A stretch of DNA of 8,973 bases from OFTM34 sp047639415 (lineage in GTDB: Bacteria; Planctomycetota; UBA1135; GCA-002686595), in assembly GCA_047639415.1 (NCBI GenBank), contig JBLINP010000197.1, positions 1 through 8,973 on the forward strand, given 5' to 3'. This document shows, piece after piece, positions 1 to 8,219 of the stretch (the first letter of the stretch is position 1; every line of letters starts with the position of its first letter). Position numbers and translations under genes: made by a program. Below the pieces are notes generated by a model. That model worked only from the letters and a program-made list of their open reading frames with translations, did not search any database and was not told where the DNA came from.

Positions 1-120
1 CTTGCTTCCACGAAAGGTGCAGGAGAACCAAATGTTTGCACTGCATTAAACACAGTTGGGCAAGGCCTTGGTGTGAACCCAAACAGATATCAAAGAGCGC
101 ATAATGGCCAAAACAGGATA
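1..120. other. Left-edge segment of different composition, no recognisable gene
   Basis: By hand count this stretch is about 46% G+C, whereas 121-180 is about 67%. Homology to the deacetylase begins at about 125. None of the three forward frames shows the expected N-terminal deacetylase sequence: frame 2 has a stop at 74-76, frame 3 has a stop at 101-103, and frame 1 is open but unlike any family I recognise. It may be foreign sequence joined by rearrangement, or a contig-end assembly error. Confidence 0.5.
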
Positions 121-796
121 TGTGTGGGTTGCGCTGGCTTCTGCCGCGGGTGCGCTGAGCTTGGTGAGCGCGGTAGCCTACGGCGAAGTCACGAATGGCT
201 TTGCTGCCGTCCGGCCTCCCGGTCACCACGCTGGTCCGACGCGCGCACGCGGCTTTTGCATCTTCAATAACGCCGCTGCCTGCGCTCGATTCGCCCAAGT
301 GCACTTCAATCTGAAGAAGATCTTGATCGTGGACTGGGACGTGCATCCCGCCGACGGCACCGAAGCCATTTTCTACGACGATCCCGATGTTCACGTCGTC
401 AGTGTTCACCAGGAGGGATTGTTCCCGATCACTTGCTGCCCGCCCGACCAAATTGGTAAAGATGCGGGCGCCGGCGCAACTTGGAATCGGGTGATCGCTC
501 CGGGTACGCGCGGGGGAGAATATCGCAAGACTTTTGACCGTGTGGTTCGCGAAGCCGCAGAAGCCTGTCAGCCCGAGCTCATCATTTTGAGCTGCGGATT
601 TGACGCCCACGCCGCCGATCCCGTCGGTGGGCTGAAATTGGATGAGAACGATTACGCCAGGATGACAAACGTGATTATGGACCTGGCCAGCAACTACTGC
701 GACAACCGGCTCGTCTCCCTGCTTGAAGGCGGGTACAACCCGATCGTCCTGCGCCATTCAACACGCGCGCATTTAGAAGCGCTCTTGGCCGCTTAA
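104..796 (+). CDS. Histone deacetylase / acetylpolyamine amidohydrolase family protein, N-terminally truncated
   Basis: This is a zinc-dependent amidohydrolase of the arginase/deacetylase fold, whose relatives remove acetyl groups from lysines or polyamines in the cytoplasm. The active site is visible: RPPGHHA with the His pair at 41-42, DWDVH with metal ligands D79 and H81, the third ligand D167 in GFDAH, and the catalytic Tyr Y211 in EGGY. The usual HHG after the DVH ligands reads HPADG, keeping D84 of the His-Asp relay. At 230 aa the protein is roughly 100 residues shorter than normal family members: the N-terminal strands and active-site loops that precede the SWE-A-AL helix are absent. 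The ATG at 104 is only the first in-frame ATG after a stop at 74-76 and is probably not a natural start. The fold is unlikely to be complete, so this may be a pseudogene or an assembly-truncated gene. Its exact substrate cannot be inferred. Confidence 0.85.
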   Translation: MAKTGYVWVALASAAGALSLVSAVAYGEVTNGFAAVRPPGHHAGPTRARGFCIFNNAAACARFAQVHFNLKKILIVDWDVHPADGTEAIFYDDPDVHVVSVHQEGLFPITCCPPDQIGKDAGAGATWNRVIAPGTRGGEYRKTFDRVVREAAEACQPELIILSCGFDAHAADPVGGLKLDENDYARMTNVIMDLASNYCDNRLVSLLEGGYNPIVLRHSTRAHLEALLAA

Positions 797-802
797 CTTC
801 AC

Positions 803-823
803 GTCCGCGCGGTGATCGCGGAC
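803..823 (+). terminator. GC-rich hairpin just after the deacetylase gene
   Basis: A perfect 7-bp stem (GTCCGCG at 803-809 with CGCGGAC at 817-823) closes a 7-nt loop, beginning 7 nt after the deacetylase stop codon. No run of T follows, so it is not a canonical intrinsic terminator, but position and stability suggest that it ends or stabilises the upstream transcript. Confidence 0.4.
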
Positions 824-829
824 TGTCGC

Positions 830-855
830 TTGACCTGTTACTCTACTCCCATAAT
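830..855 (+). promoter_or_regulatory. Weak candidate sigma70-type promoter for the SRPBCC-pdxJ-dapA group
   Basis: TTGACC (830-835) matches the -35 consensus in 5 of 6 positions and CATAAT (850-855) matches the -10 consensus in 5 of 6. The spacer is only 14 bp, shorter than the usual 16-18, so it would be weak or activator-dependent. It lies 40 bp upstream of the start codon. Confidence 0.25.
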
Positions 856-877
856 TCCCCTGCATCCGCGGGGAGTA
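844..877. promoter_or_regulatory. Inverted repeat upstream of the SRPBCC gene (possible operator or leader hairpin)
   Basis: TACTCCC (844-850) and GGGAGTA (871-877) are perfect 7-bp inverted repeats separated by 20 nt. An alternative nested stem, TCCCC (856-860) with GGGGA (870-874), shares the right arm. The left arm abuts the candidate -10 box and the right arm ends 2 nt before the ribosome site, so it could be a DNA operator or a structured leader. Function is inferred only from symmetry and position. Confidence 0.35.
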
Positions 878-879
878 CT

Positions 880-885
880 GAGGGA
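880..885 (+). promoter_or_regulatory. Ribosome binding site supporting a TTG start
   Basis: GAGGGA lies 9 nt before TTG at 895. No ATG or GTG in frame at this point fits as well, so this site decides the start of the SRPBCC gene. Confidence 0.6.
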
Positions 886-894
886 AAAAGTAAC

Positions 895-1494
895 TTGGGC
901 AAATTCTTTAAGATCGTTGGAATGGGTTGTGGCGGCTGCTTGGTGATCATTCTCGCCGTCGGCGCCTTTGGGTATTCTCAGCTCGACGACAACATCCATG
1001 TCGAGCGAAGCCGAGTCATTGACGCTCCCATCGAGGTCTTGTTTCCGCTCGTTGATTCACTTCAAAGTTGGAGCGATTGGGATCCTTGGAGCCAGCTTGA
1101 TTCAGGCATAACCATCACTCACGAAGGACCCCCAGCCGGAACTGGAGCGATTCGTCGGTGGTCGAGTAATGACCGAAGTGTCGGGACAGGGAGCATCGAG
1201 ATTGTCGACAGTCTCGTCGGAGAGCGAATCGACCTCGACATCGACATGGGCGAAGGGATGGCAGTCATACACGCCATCTTCGAGTTCGAGGAAACACCTA
1301 ATGGCATCCGCGTGACTTGGACGGATACCGCTCAACTTGAAGGCTTTGTCCAGCGCCTCTTTGGTCTCGTCGCCAACGATTACTACCTCGGTCCGATGCT
1401 TGACGAAGGTTTGAAGAGTTTGGATGAGGTCGCTATGAAAAAAGCAGCGACCATTTTGTCCGAAGAGCTCGGCACAGAATCCCTCAACGATTAG
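895..1494 (+). CDS. Membrane-anchored SRPBCC (polyketide cyclase-like) domain protein
   Basis: The 199-residue protein starts with a short positive stretch and one hydrophobic segment (about residues 7-27, containing C12 and C15), followed by an SRPBCC / polyketide cyclase-dehydrase-like domain (about 34-185). The domain is marked by the early strand VERSRVIDAP, then a helix and the aromatic-rich WSDWDPW, and a long C-terminal helix near 165-190. The family forms a deep hydrophobic cavity that binds lipids or other small hydrophobic molecules; no catalytic residue or ligand can be named here. The hydrophobic N-terminus suggests that the domain is tethered to the membrane, probably facing the periplasm. 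The start is TTG at 895, supported by GAGGGA at 880-885, nine bases upstream. It is 38 bp ahead of pdxJ on the same strand and probably co-transcribed. The function is unknown. Confidence 0.8.
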   Translation: MGKFFKIVGMGCGGCLVIILAVGAFGYSQLDDNIHVERSRVIDAPIEVLFPLVDSLQSWSDWDPWSQLDSGITITHEGPPAGTGAIRRWSSNDRSVGTGSIEIVDSLVGERIDLDIDMGEGMAVIHAIFEFEETPNGIRVTWTDTAQLEGFVQRLFGLVANDYYLGPMLDEGLKSLDEVAMKKAATILSEELGTESLND

Positions 1495-1532
1495 AAGCGG
1501 TCCGAGAAACGCCGCCAGCAGAAGTCAGTCCT

Positions 1533-2252
1533 ATGGTTCGCCTACACGTCAACATCGATCACGTCGCCACCGTTCGCCAAGCACGGCGCGGAGAGTCTCC
1601 AGATCCCGTGGCTTGGGCGCTCGCCGCCGAACGCGCGGGTGCGCACGGAATTACCTGTCACCTGCGCGGCGATCGTCGCCATATCCAAGACGACGATGTC
1701 TCGAGATTGCGAGCAGAGATCAAAACTGTTCTGAATCTGGAGCTCTCGCTCGCATCCGAGATGGTCGGCATTGCGTTGAAGAGCGGCGCGACGTGTTTCT
1801 GCCTGGTCCCCGAGAATCGACAGGAGATTACGACCGAAGGTGGTCTCGACGTCCTCGCCGAAAAACCGCGCTTGCTCGATACCATCCCGCGACTGGCCGA
1901 AACCGGTGGTTTGGTGAGCCTCTTCATCGACCCCGATCCCGATCAGATCGCTGCGACAGCCGAAATCGGCGCGGCCTTTGTCGAACTGCACACGGGCGCC
2001 TACGCAACCGCGACGGGCCAGAAGCAGCAGTTGGAACTTCAACGACTAATACACGCCGCCGAGCTCGCTCATCAACTAGGGCTTCGTGTGAACGCCGGGC
2101 ACGGCCTGAACTACGAAAACACGCACGCCGTTTTGGCCATGCCATATTTGGAAGAGCTCAATATCGGCCACTCAATCGTTGCGCGAGCGCTCACTGTCGG
2201 CGTAGATAAGGCCATCGGAGAGATGCTCGACATTTTCTCCAGAGCGAGCTAA
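1533..2252 (+). CDS. pdxJ: Pyridoxine 5'-phosphate synthase
   Basis: PdxJ condenses 1-deoxy-D-xylulose 5-phosphate with 1-amino-acetone 3-phosphate (3-amino-2-oxopropyl phosphate) to pyridoxine 5'-phosphate, the ring-closing step of the DXP-dependent vitamin B6 pathway, in the cytoplasm. The 239 aa length is normal and the TIM-barrel motifs are all present: VNIDHVATVRQAR at the N-terminus, HL-R-DRRHIQD with catalytic H43 (E. coli H45), NLE with E70 (E. coli E72), VPE and TTEGGLDV (92-107), SLFIDPDP (129-136), ELHTGAYA (151-158), and VNAGHGLNYEN with H190 (E. coli H193), then ELNIGHSI. One oddity is Gly46 where the HLREDRRH motif normally has Glu. No clear Shine-Dalgarno precedes the ATG. dapA follows after 14 bp, so the two are probably one transcription unit. 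PdxJ presence implies the DXP-dependent rather than the PdxS/PdxT route. Confidence 0.98.
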   Translation: MVRLHVNIDHVATVRQARRGESPDPVAWALAAERAGAHGITCHLRGDRRHIQDDDVSRLRAEIKTVLNLELSLASEMVGIALKSGATCFCLVPENRQEITTEGGLDVLAEKPRLLDTIPRLAETGGLVSLFIDPDPDQIAATAEIGAAFVELHTGAYATATGQKQQLELQRLIHAAELAHQLGLRVNAGHGLNYENTHAVLAMPYLEELNIGHSIVARALTVGVDKAIGEMLDIFSRAS

Positions 2253-2266
2253 CCGCACCCCACATC

Positions 2267-3196
2267 ATGCACGGCACTTTTCACGGCAGTTTTGCCGCAC
2301 TTCCAACTCCCTTAATCGACGGCGAACTCGACCTCGATTCCCTACGCGGCCTAGTCGAATTTCAAATCGCGGGCGGCACGCGCGGAGTTGTGCCCTGTGG
2401 AACGACCGGCGAAGCGGCGACCCTCACGACTGGCGAATTTGAACGCGTCATTCGGACTGTGGTCGACGCTTCCAAAGGTCGCATCCAGGTCATTGCGGGC
2501 GTCGGAACAAACAGCACGCAAACGACCATTCAACGCGCGCAGTTCGCGTGTCATGCTGGCGCTGATGCCCTACTCGTCGTCACCCCCTACTACAATCGGC
2601 CGAGTCCCGAGGGTCTGTTCCAACACTTTTCGGCGCTCGCCAACGCCGTTAAGCAGCCGATCGTTCTCTACAACGTTCCCTCGCGGACCGGCGTCGATTT
2701 GACGGTCGACCTCGTTGCACGTCTAACCGAAGCCCACTCGAATATCGTGGCGATCAAGCAAGCCAGCCGTTCGATCGCGCGAATTCGAGATTTGGTCCAA
2801 TTGGGCCGTTTGGACGTATTGGTTGGCGAAGACGCGCTTTTATTTGAATTCATGCAAGCCGGCGCAACCGGTTCGATCGGCGTCGTGGCCAATATCGTAC
2901 CCGAGCAAATTGCGCAGCTTGTAACACTTGGAAATCAATGTCGAGCCGCTGGAGCGACCGCAAAAATTGAATCCATGCGCGCACTATCTCAAGAGCTCGC
3001 GCCCTTGGTGGAAGCGCTCTTCGTCGAGAGCAATCCGATTCCGCTCAAAGCAGCTCTAGCGCTGATGGGCCTTTGCCAAAACGAACTGCGACTCCCGCTC
3101 TCACCTCTCGAAGCGAATCAGCTTCCGAAATTGGAAAGCGTGCTAGCGCGCTTTCGATTGCTTCCCGCGACGCCGCCGCTCGGCGAGCCGGTCTGA
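2267..3196 (+). CDS. dapA: 4-hydroxy-tetrahydrodipicolinate synthase
   Basis: DapA condenses pyruvate with L-aspartate 4-semialdehyde, the first committed step of diaminopimelate and lysine synthesis, which feeds peptidoglycan. The 309 aa TIM barrel shows CGTTGEAATL with T46/T47, VVTPYYNRPSPEG with Y109, LYNVPSRTG with Y135 and R140, and the Schiff-base lysine K164 in AIKQAS. The E. coli equivalents are T44/T45, Y107, Y133, R138 and K161. The full tyrosine-threonine relay and the R140 carboxylate clamp favour true DapA over other class I aldolases of the superfamily such as N-acetylneuraminate lyase. Gln165 replaces the usual Glu after the Schiff-base lysine. The gene is 14 bp behind pdxJ, lacks a clear ribosome site and may be translationally coupled. 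Its last 54 bp are overlapped by an antiparallel gene, and no terminator separates them. Confidence 0.96.
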   Translation: MHGTFHGSFAALPTPLIDGELDLDSLRGLVEFQIAGGTRGVVPCGTTGEAATLTTGEFERVIRTVVDASKGRIQVIAGVGTNSTQTTIQRAQFACHAGADALLVVTPYYNRPSPEGLFQHFSALANAVKQPIVLYNVPSRTGVDLTVDLVARLTEAHSNIVAIKQASRSIARIRDLVQLGRLDVLVGEDALLFEFMQAGATGSIGVVANIVPEQIAQLVTLGNQCRAAGATAKIESMRALSQELAPLVEALFVESNPIPLKAALALMGLCQNELRLPLSPLEANQLPKLESVLARFRLLPATPPLGEPV

Positions 3197-3784
3197 ATTA
3201 GAGTCGCCGCCTTCGCTCAATCGCGCGACCTGTCCTTCGACACGACCGAGCGCTCGCGCCAAAGTCATCTCACGTTGACGCGCGATCGCGAGACCTTCTT
3301 CTAGTTGCGCAATGCGCGCCTGACTGCGCTCTTCCAAACGATCCGTGTAGCGTTGCAGCGCGCGCTCGACTCGCTCGCTGGTTTCAAGCTCGCCTTCCAA
3401 TCGCGCCACGCGTTCGCGTAAATCCTGACCGGTTTTAACCTCGACCGCTTCGGCATCCGCGTGTGACTGATGCACGCGCTCCACGTCTTTCATCGCGAGC
3501 ACTGCGACTACCCGCCCAGCTCGAACGACGCGACGAACATTCAGTTCACCGCGGCTGATCAGCGCTTGCAGTTCTGTACGCGAAAAGCCCGAAGCCCAGG
3601 CGGCCTCCGCTAACGTCAGAACAACCTCTGGAAAGGCTTTGGACTCGGTGGAAATCGGCGATGAATTGGAGGCTGCGTTGATGGTGGTCACAGACCTCTT
3701 GTCCCACTTCCGGAGACCCGAGTAAAGACACTCGGAGGCGGCACCGATATCGCTCTCCAACGGGTCGGAAACCAGGCCGCCCAT
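3143..3784 (-). CDS. Helix-turn-helix plus coiled-coil DNA-binding-like protein, function unknown
   Basis: I do not recognise a named family. The 213 aa protein has a Ser/Thr-rich, probably unstructured N-terminus (1-53), then an excisionase/MerR-like winged helix-turn-helix (about 55-100), with LTLAEAAWASGFSRTEL as helix-turn-helix, ISRGEL as the turn into the wing and VVAVLAMKDVERV as the closing strand and helix. A long heptad-patterned coiled coil (about 118-192, rich in Arg, Glu, Leu and Gln) follows, and the tail is very basic (RLAERRRRGKQSKAR). This suggests a dimeric DNA-binding protein, like other short helix-turn-helix plus coiled-coil proteins, but the target is unknown. The ATG at 3784 has no good ribosome site; GTG at 3691 (residue 32) has AGAGG only three bases upstream, so the start is uncertain. 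It diverges from clpB and overlaps the dapA end by 54 bp. Confidence 0.7.
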   Translation of the reverse strand: MGGLVSDPLESDIGAASECLYSGLRKWDKRSVTTINAASNSSPISTESKAFPEVVLTLAEAAWASGFSRTELQALISRGELNVRRVVRAGRVVAVLAMKDVERVHQSHADAEAVEVKTGQDLRERVARLEGELETSERVERALQRYTDRLEERSQARIAQLEEGLAIARQREMTLARALGRVEGQVARLSEGGDSNSDRLAERRRRGKQSKAR

Positions 3785-3849
3785 TTGGCAGTCTCACATG
3801 CGAAATTGACAGTACCTCGCAGATTCACCCGCGTTCTCAAGCCGTTAGT

Positions 3850-3886
3850 TGCCGTTTTTGGTTCGGCACACCGATTGCCCCATCGG
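3850..3886 (+). promoter_or_regulatory. Two small hairpins in the clpB leader
   Basis: TGCCG (3850-3854) pairs with CGGCA (3864-3868), and CCGAT (3871-3875) pairs with ATCGG (3882-3886) around the loop TGCCCC. They sit directly upstream of the ribosome site AGAGG (3891-3895). The loop of the second resembles part of a sigma32 -10 (CCCCAT), but no matching -35 is visible and no CIRCE-type inverted repeat is present. A heat-responsive leader is possible but unproven. Confidence 0.25.
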
Positions 3887-3903
3887 CGACAGAGGTAAAA
3901 ATT

Positions 3904-6456
<2,553 letters not shown>

Positions 6457-6466
6457 TCTGCTCGAT

Positions 6467-6507
6467 AAAAAAAGAGCCCGACAGCGATTACTCGCTGTCG
6501 GGCTTTT
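6467..6507. terminator. Bidirectional intrinsic terminator between clpB and gdhA
   Basis: A perfect 11-bp GC-rich stem (GCCCGACAGCG at 6476-6486 with CGCTGTCGGGC at 6493-6503) closes a 6-nt loop. It is followed by TTTT (6504-6507) on the + strand and preceded by A7 (6467-6473), which gives a U-run on the minus strand. It can stop both clpB, which ends at 6456, and the convergent gdhA, which ends at 6536. Confidence 0.93.
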
Positions 6508-6535
6508 GTCATTGATTCGCAGCGACTACAGCATT

Positions 6536-7900
6536 TTAGACGATGCCGTAAGCGACCATCGCATCGGCAACCTTGACGAAACCGCCGATGTTGGCGCCCG
6601 TCACGTAGTTGATCCAACCGTCATCCTCTTCGCCGTACTTGCGACAGGTCGTGTGGATGTCCTTCATGATGCTTTGAAGCTTTTCATCAACCTCTGCCTT
6701 CGACCAGGAATAGCGCTGAGCGTTTTGGCTCTGCTCCAACCCGGAAACAGCCACGCCGCCAGCGTTCGCCGCTTTGGCGGGGCCGAATAGGATCTTGGCG
6801 TCGAGGAAGATGTGAGCACCTTCCAATTCGGTGGGCATGTTCGCACCCTCCGAGACGGCGATGACACCATTGTCCACCAGCGTTTTTGCTTCCGCACCGT
6901 TGAGCTCGTTCTGCGTCGCGCAAGGGAAGGCCAAATCGCACTTGATGCCCCACGGACGTTGACCTTCGAAGTACTCGCAGTTGAACTTCTCGGCGTACTC
7001 GGAGATACGTCCGCGGCGAACACCCTTGAGTTCTTTGAGCCACTCAAGCTTTTCTGGAGTGATGCCAGCCGGGTCGTGAATGAATCCGCCGGAGTCAGAC
7101 GCCGTCACAGCCTTAGCACCGAGCTGCGTGAGCTTCTCGATGGTGTGCAGCGCAACGTTGCCGGAGCCCGATACCACAGCCGTCTTGCCCGCCACGCTGT
7201 CACCGCGAACGGCCAACATTTCCTGCGTGAAGTAGACGCAGCCGTAGCCGGTCGCTTCGGTCCGCCCAAGGCTTCCACCGAAGGCAAGCCCCTTACCCGT
7301 CAAAACGCCCGTGAAGCGGTTCGACAGTCGCTTGTACTGTCCGAACAGGTAACTAATCTCGCGGCCGCCAACGCCGATGTCGCCAGCAGGCACATCGGTG
7401 TCCTCGCCAATGTGACGGTGCAGTTCGATCATGAGAGCGTGGCAGAAGCGCATCACTTCGCGGTCGCTCTTGCCCTTCGGGTTGAAGTTCGATCCACCCT
7501 TGCCGCCGCCCATGGGCAGAGTCGTGAGACTGTTCTTCAGGGTTTGTTCGAAGCCCAAGAACTTCAGCACGGAAAGCGTGACCGAGGGGTGGAAACGCAT
7601 GCCACCCTTGTACGGCCCGATGGAGCTATTGAACTGAACGCGCCATGCTCGATTGACTCGCGTGTTGCCCTCGTCGTCTTCCCAAGTGACGCGGAAAATG
7701 ATCACGCGATCGGGTTCGGTCATTCGCTCGAGAATCGCAGCATCTTTGTACTGCGTGTGCTCCATCGTGTACGGGATCAAAGTCTCTGCGACTTCCTGAA
7801 CCGCTTGGTGGAATTCGGGTTCACCCGGATTGCGACGAACAAGCCCCACCATGAACTTGTCGAGTTCCTCTTTCGCCTGCCCCGTAAGAATGCTTCCCAT
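6536..7900 (-). CDS. gdhA: NADP-type glutamate dehydrogenase
   Basis: GdhA reversibly makes glutamate from 2-oxoglutarate, ammonium and NAD(P)H in the cytoplasm and serves ammonium assimilation. The 454 aa length fits the hexameric small-subunit family (E. coli GdhA, 447 aa). Residues seen: substrate-binding and catalytic lysines K98 in YKGGMRF, K122 and K134 in PMGGGKGGS; catalytic D174 in PAGDIGVGGRE; the Rossmann motif GSGNVA (245-250); and SDSGG (268-272) at the end of the second strand, where NAD-specific forms usually carry an acidic residue, so NADP preference is inferred. The substrate loop AVSGLEQSQN near the C-terminus is typical of the bacterial biosynthetic enzyme. The ATG at 7900 is preceded by the strong AAAGAGGAG (7909-7917). 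It is convergent with clpB and divergent from the zinc-ribbon gene. Two other frames also remain open over long stretches, which is a codon-usage effect. Confidence 0.98.
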   Translation of the reverse strand: MGSILTGQAKEELDKFMVGLVRRNPGEPEFHQAVQEVAETLIPYTMEHTQYKDAAILERMTEPDRVIIFRVTWEDDEGNTRVNRAWRVQFNSSIGPYKGGMRFHPSVTLSVLKFLGFEQTLKNSLTTLPMGGGKGGSNFNPKGKSDREVMRFCHALMIELHRHIGEDTDVPAGDIGVGGREISYLFGQYKRLSNRFTGVLTGKGLAFGGSLGRTEATGYGCVYFTQEMLAVRGDSVAGKTAVVSGSGNVALHTIEKLTQLGAKAVTASDSGGFIHDPAGITPEKLEWLKELKGVRRGRISEYAEKFNCEYFEGQRPWGIKCDLAFPCATQNELNGAEAKTLVDNGVIAVSEGANMPTELEGAHIFLDAKILFGPAKAANAGGVAVSGLEQSQNAQRYSWSKAEVDEKLQSIMKDIHTTCRKYGEEDDGWINYVTGANIGGFVKVADAMVAYGIV

Positions 7901-7908
7901 AACCGACG

Positions 7909-7917
7909 CTCCTCTTT
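7909..7917 (-). promoter_or_regulatory. Strong ribosome binding site of gdhA
   Basis: On the minus strand AAAGAGGAG lies 8 nt before the ATG. This is the strongest Shine-Dalgarno in the window and fixes the gdhA start. Its core GAGGAG (7909-7914) is complementary to a nearby upstream anti-SD. Confidence 0.85.
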
Positions 7918-7960
7918 AAAGACTCAAATTGCGAGGAGAGACGGTGTGCCTCCCCCTCCT
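7909..7960 (-). promoter_or_regulatory. Possible SD-masking leader switch of gdhA
   Basis: Reading the minus strand 5' to 3', three elements occur in order: AGGAGGGGGAGG (7960-7949), the pyrimidine run CTCTCCTC (7940-7933), and the SD core GAGGAG (7914-7909). The middle run contains CTCCTC, which can pair 6 bp with the SD across an 18-nt loop, or instead pair with the upstream purine run, leaving the SD free. Such mutually exclusive pairing is the logic of translational attenuators, but short complementary purine/pyrimidine tracts can also arise by chance. Confidence 0.3.
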
Positions 7961-7972
7961 ACCTTCAAAAAA

Positions 7973-8000
7973 AGGATAGCGAACAACAGGCAGACGACAA
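7973..8000 (-). promoter_or_regulatory. Weak candidate gdhA promoter
   Basis: On the minus strand TTGTCG (8000-7995) and TATCCT (7978-7973) resemble -35 and -10 boxes (4 of 6 positions each) with a 16-bp spacer. Transcription would start near 7966 and give a leader of about 65 nt. The match is modest. Confidence 0.25.
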
Positions 8001-8050
8001 TCACCGGGTAGAAACGGCTGTATACAAGTCGGGAAATGCCCGTTCTGATG

Positions 8051-8090
8051 CTCTGGGGACCGATCGGAAGCCGATGAATTCGAGCCAGAG
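8051..8090. repeat. Nested inverted repeat in the gdhA upstream region
   Basis: The outer arms CTCTGG (8051-8056) and CCAGAG (8085-8090) pair perfectly and enclose a 5-bp stem ATCGG (8063-8067) with CCGAT (8071-8075) around a 3-nt loop. No T-run follows on either strand, so it is not an obvious terminator. It could be an operator or a structured RNA element. Confidence 0.35.
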
Positions 8091-8204
8091 GACAAAATTA
8101 CCCCTGGCCGATAGAGATTGACGTGAACTCGACCGCTCCCCATCGAAATCGATCATTCTTACTCCCCAGCGAGGTAGGATGACCGTGGAGCACGAGTTCA
8201 TGGC

Positions 8205-8219
8205 TTTGCTTGGAGCAAA
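8205..8219. repeat. Perfect short palindrome upstream of the zinc-ribbon gene
   Basis: TTTGCT and AGCAAA are perfect 6-bp inverted repeats around TGG, centred 74 bp before the ATG at 8286. The size fits a small operator. It could equally be chance. Confidence 0.25.

Noticed and set aside
73..270. GTG-started 65-codon frame overlapping the deacetylase
   Set aside because: It is the +1 shadow of the deacetylase beyond 120 and has no family resemblance.
3806..3834. TTGACA (3806-3811) as a -35 box for clpB
   Set aside because: No -10-like sequence occurs at a 15-19 bp spacing.
6812..8011. 399-codon open frame antisense to gdhA
   Set aside because: It mirrors the strongly biased codon use of gdhA and has no motif or ribosome site; it is a shadow frame.
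7916..8143. 75-codon minus-strand frame just upstream of gdhA
   Set aside because: It runs through the likely gdhA leader and promoter, with no family resemblance.
8118..8146. TTGACG (8118-8123) as a promoter for the zinc-ribbon gene
   Set aside because: The sequence 17 bp downstream (CATCGA) is a poor -10 match, and the start codon is another 140 bp away.
8001..8201. 66-codon minus-strand frame in the gdhA upstream region
   Set aside because: No ribosome site or known motif was seen, and it spans the small inverted repeats; I could not support it as a gene.
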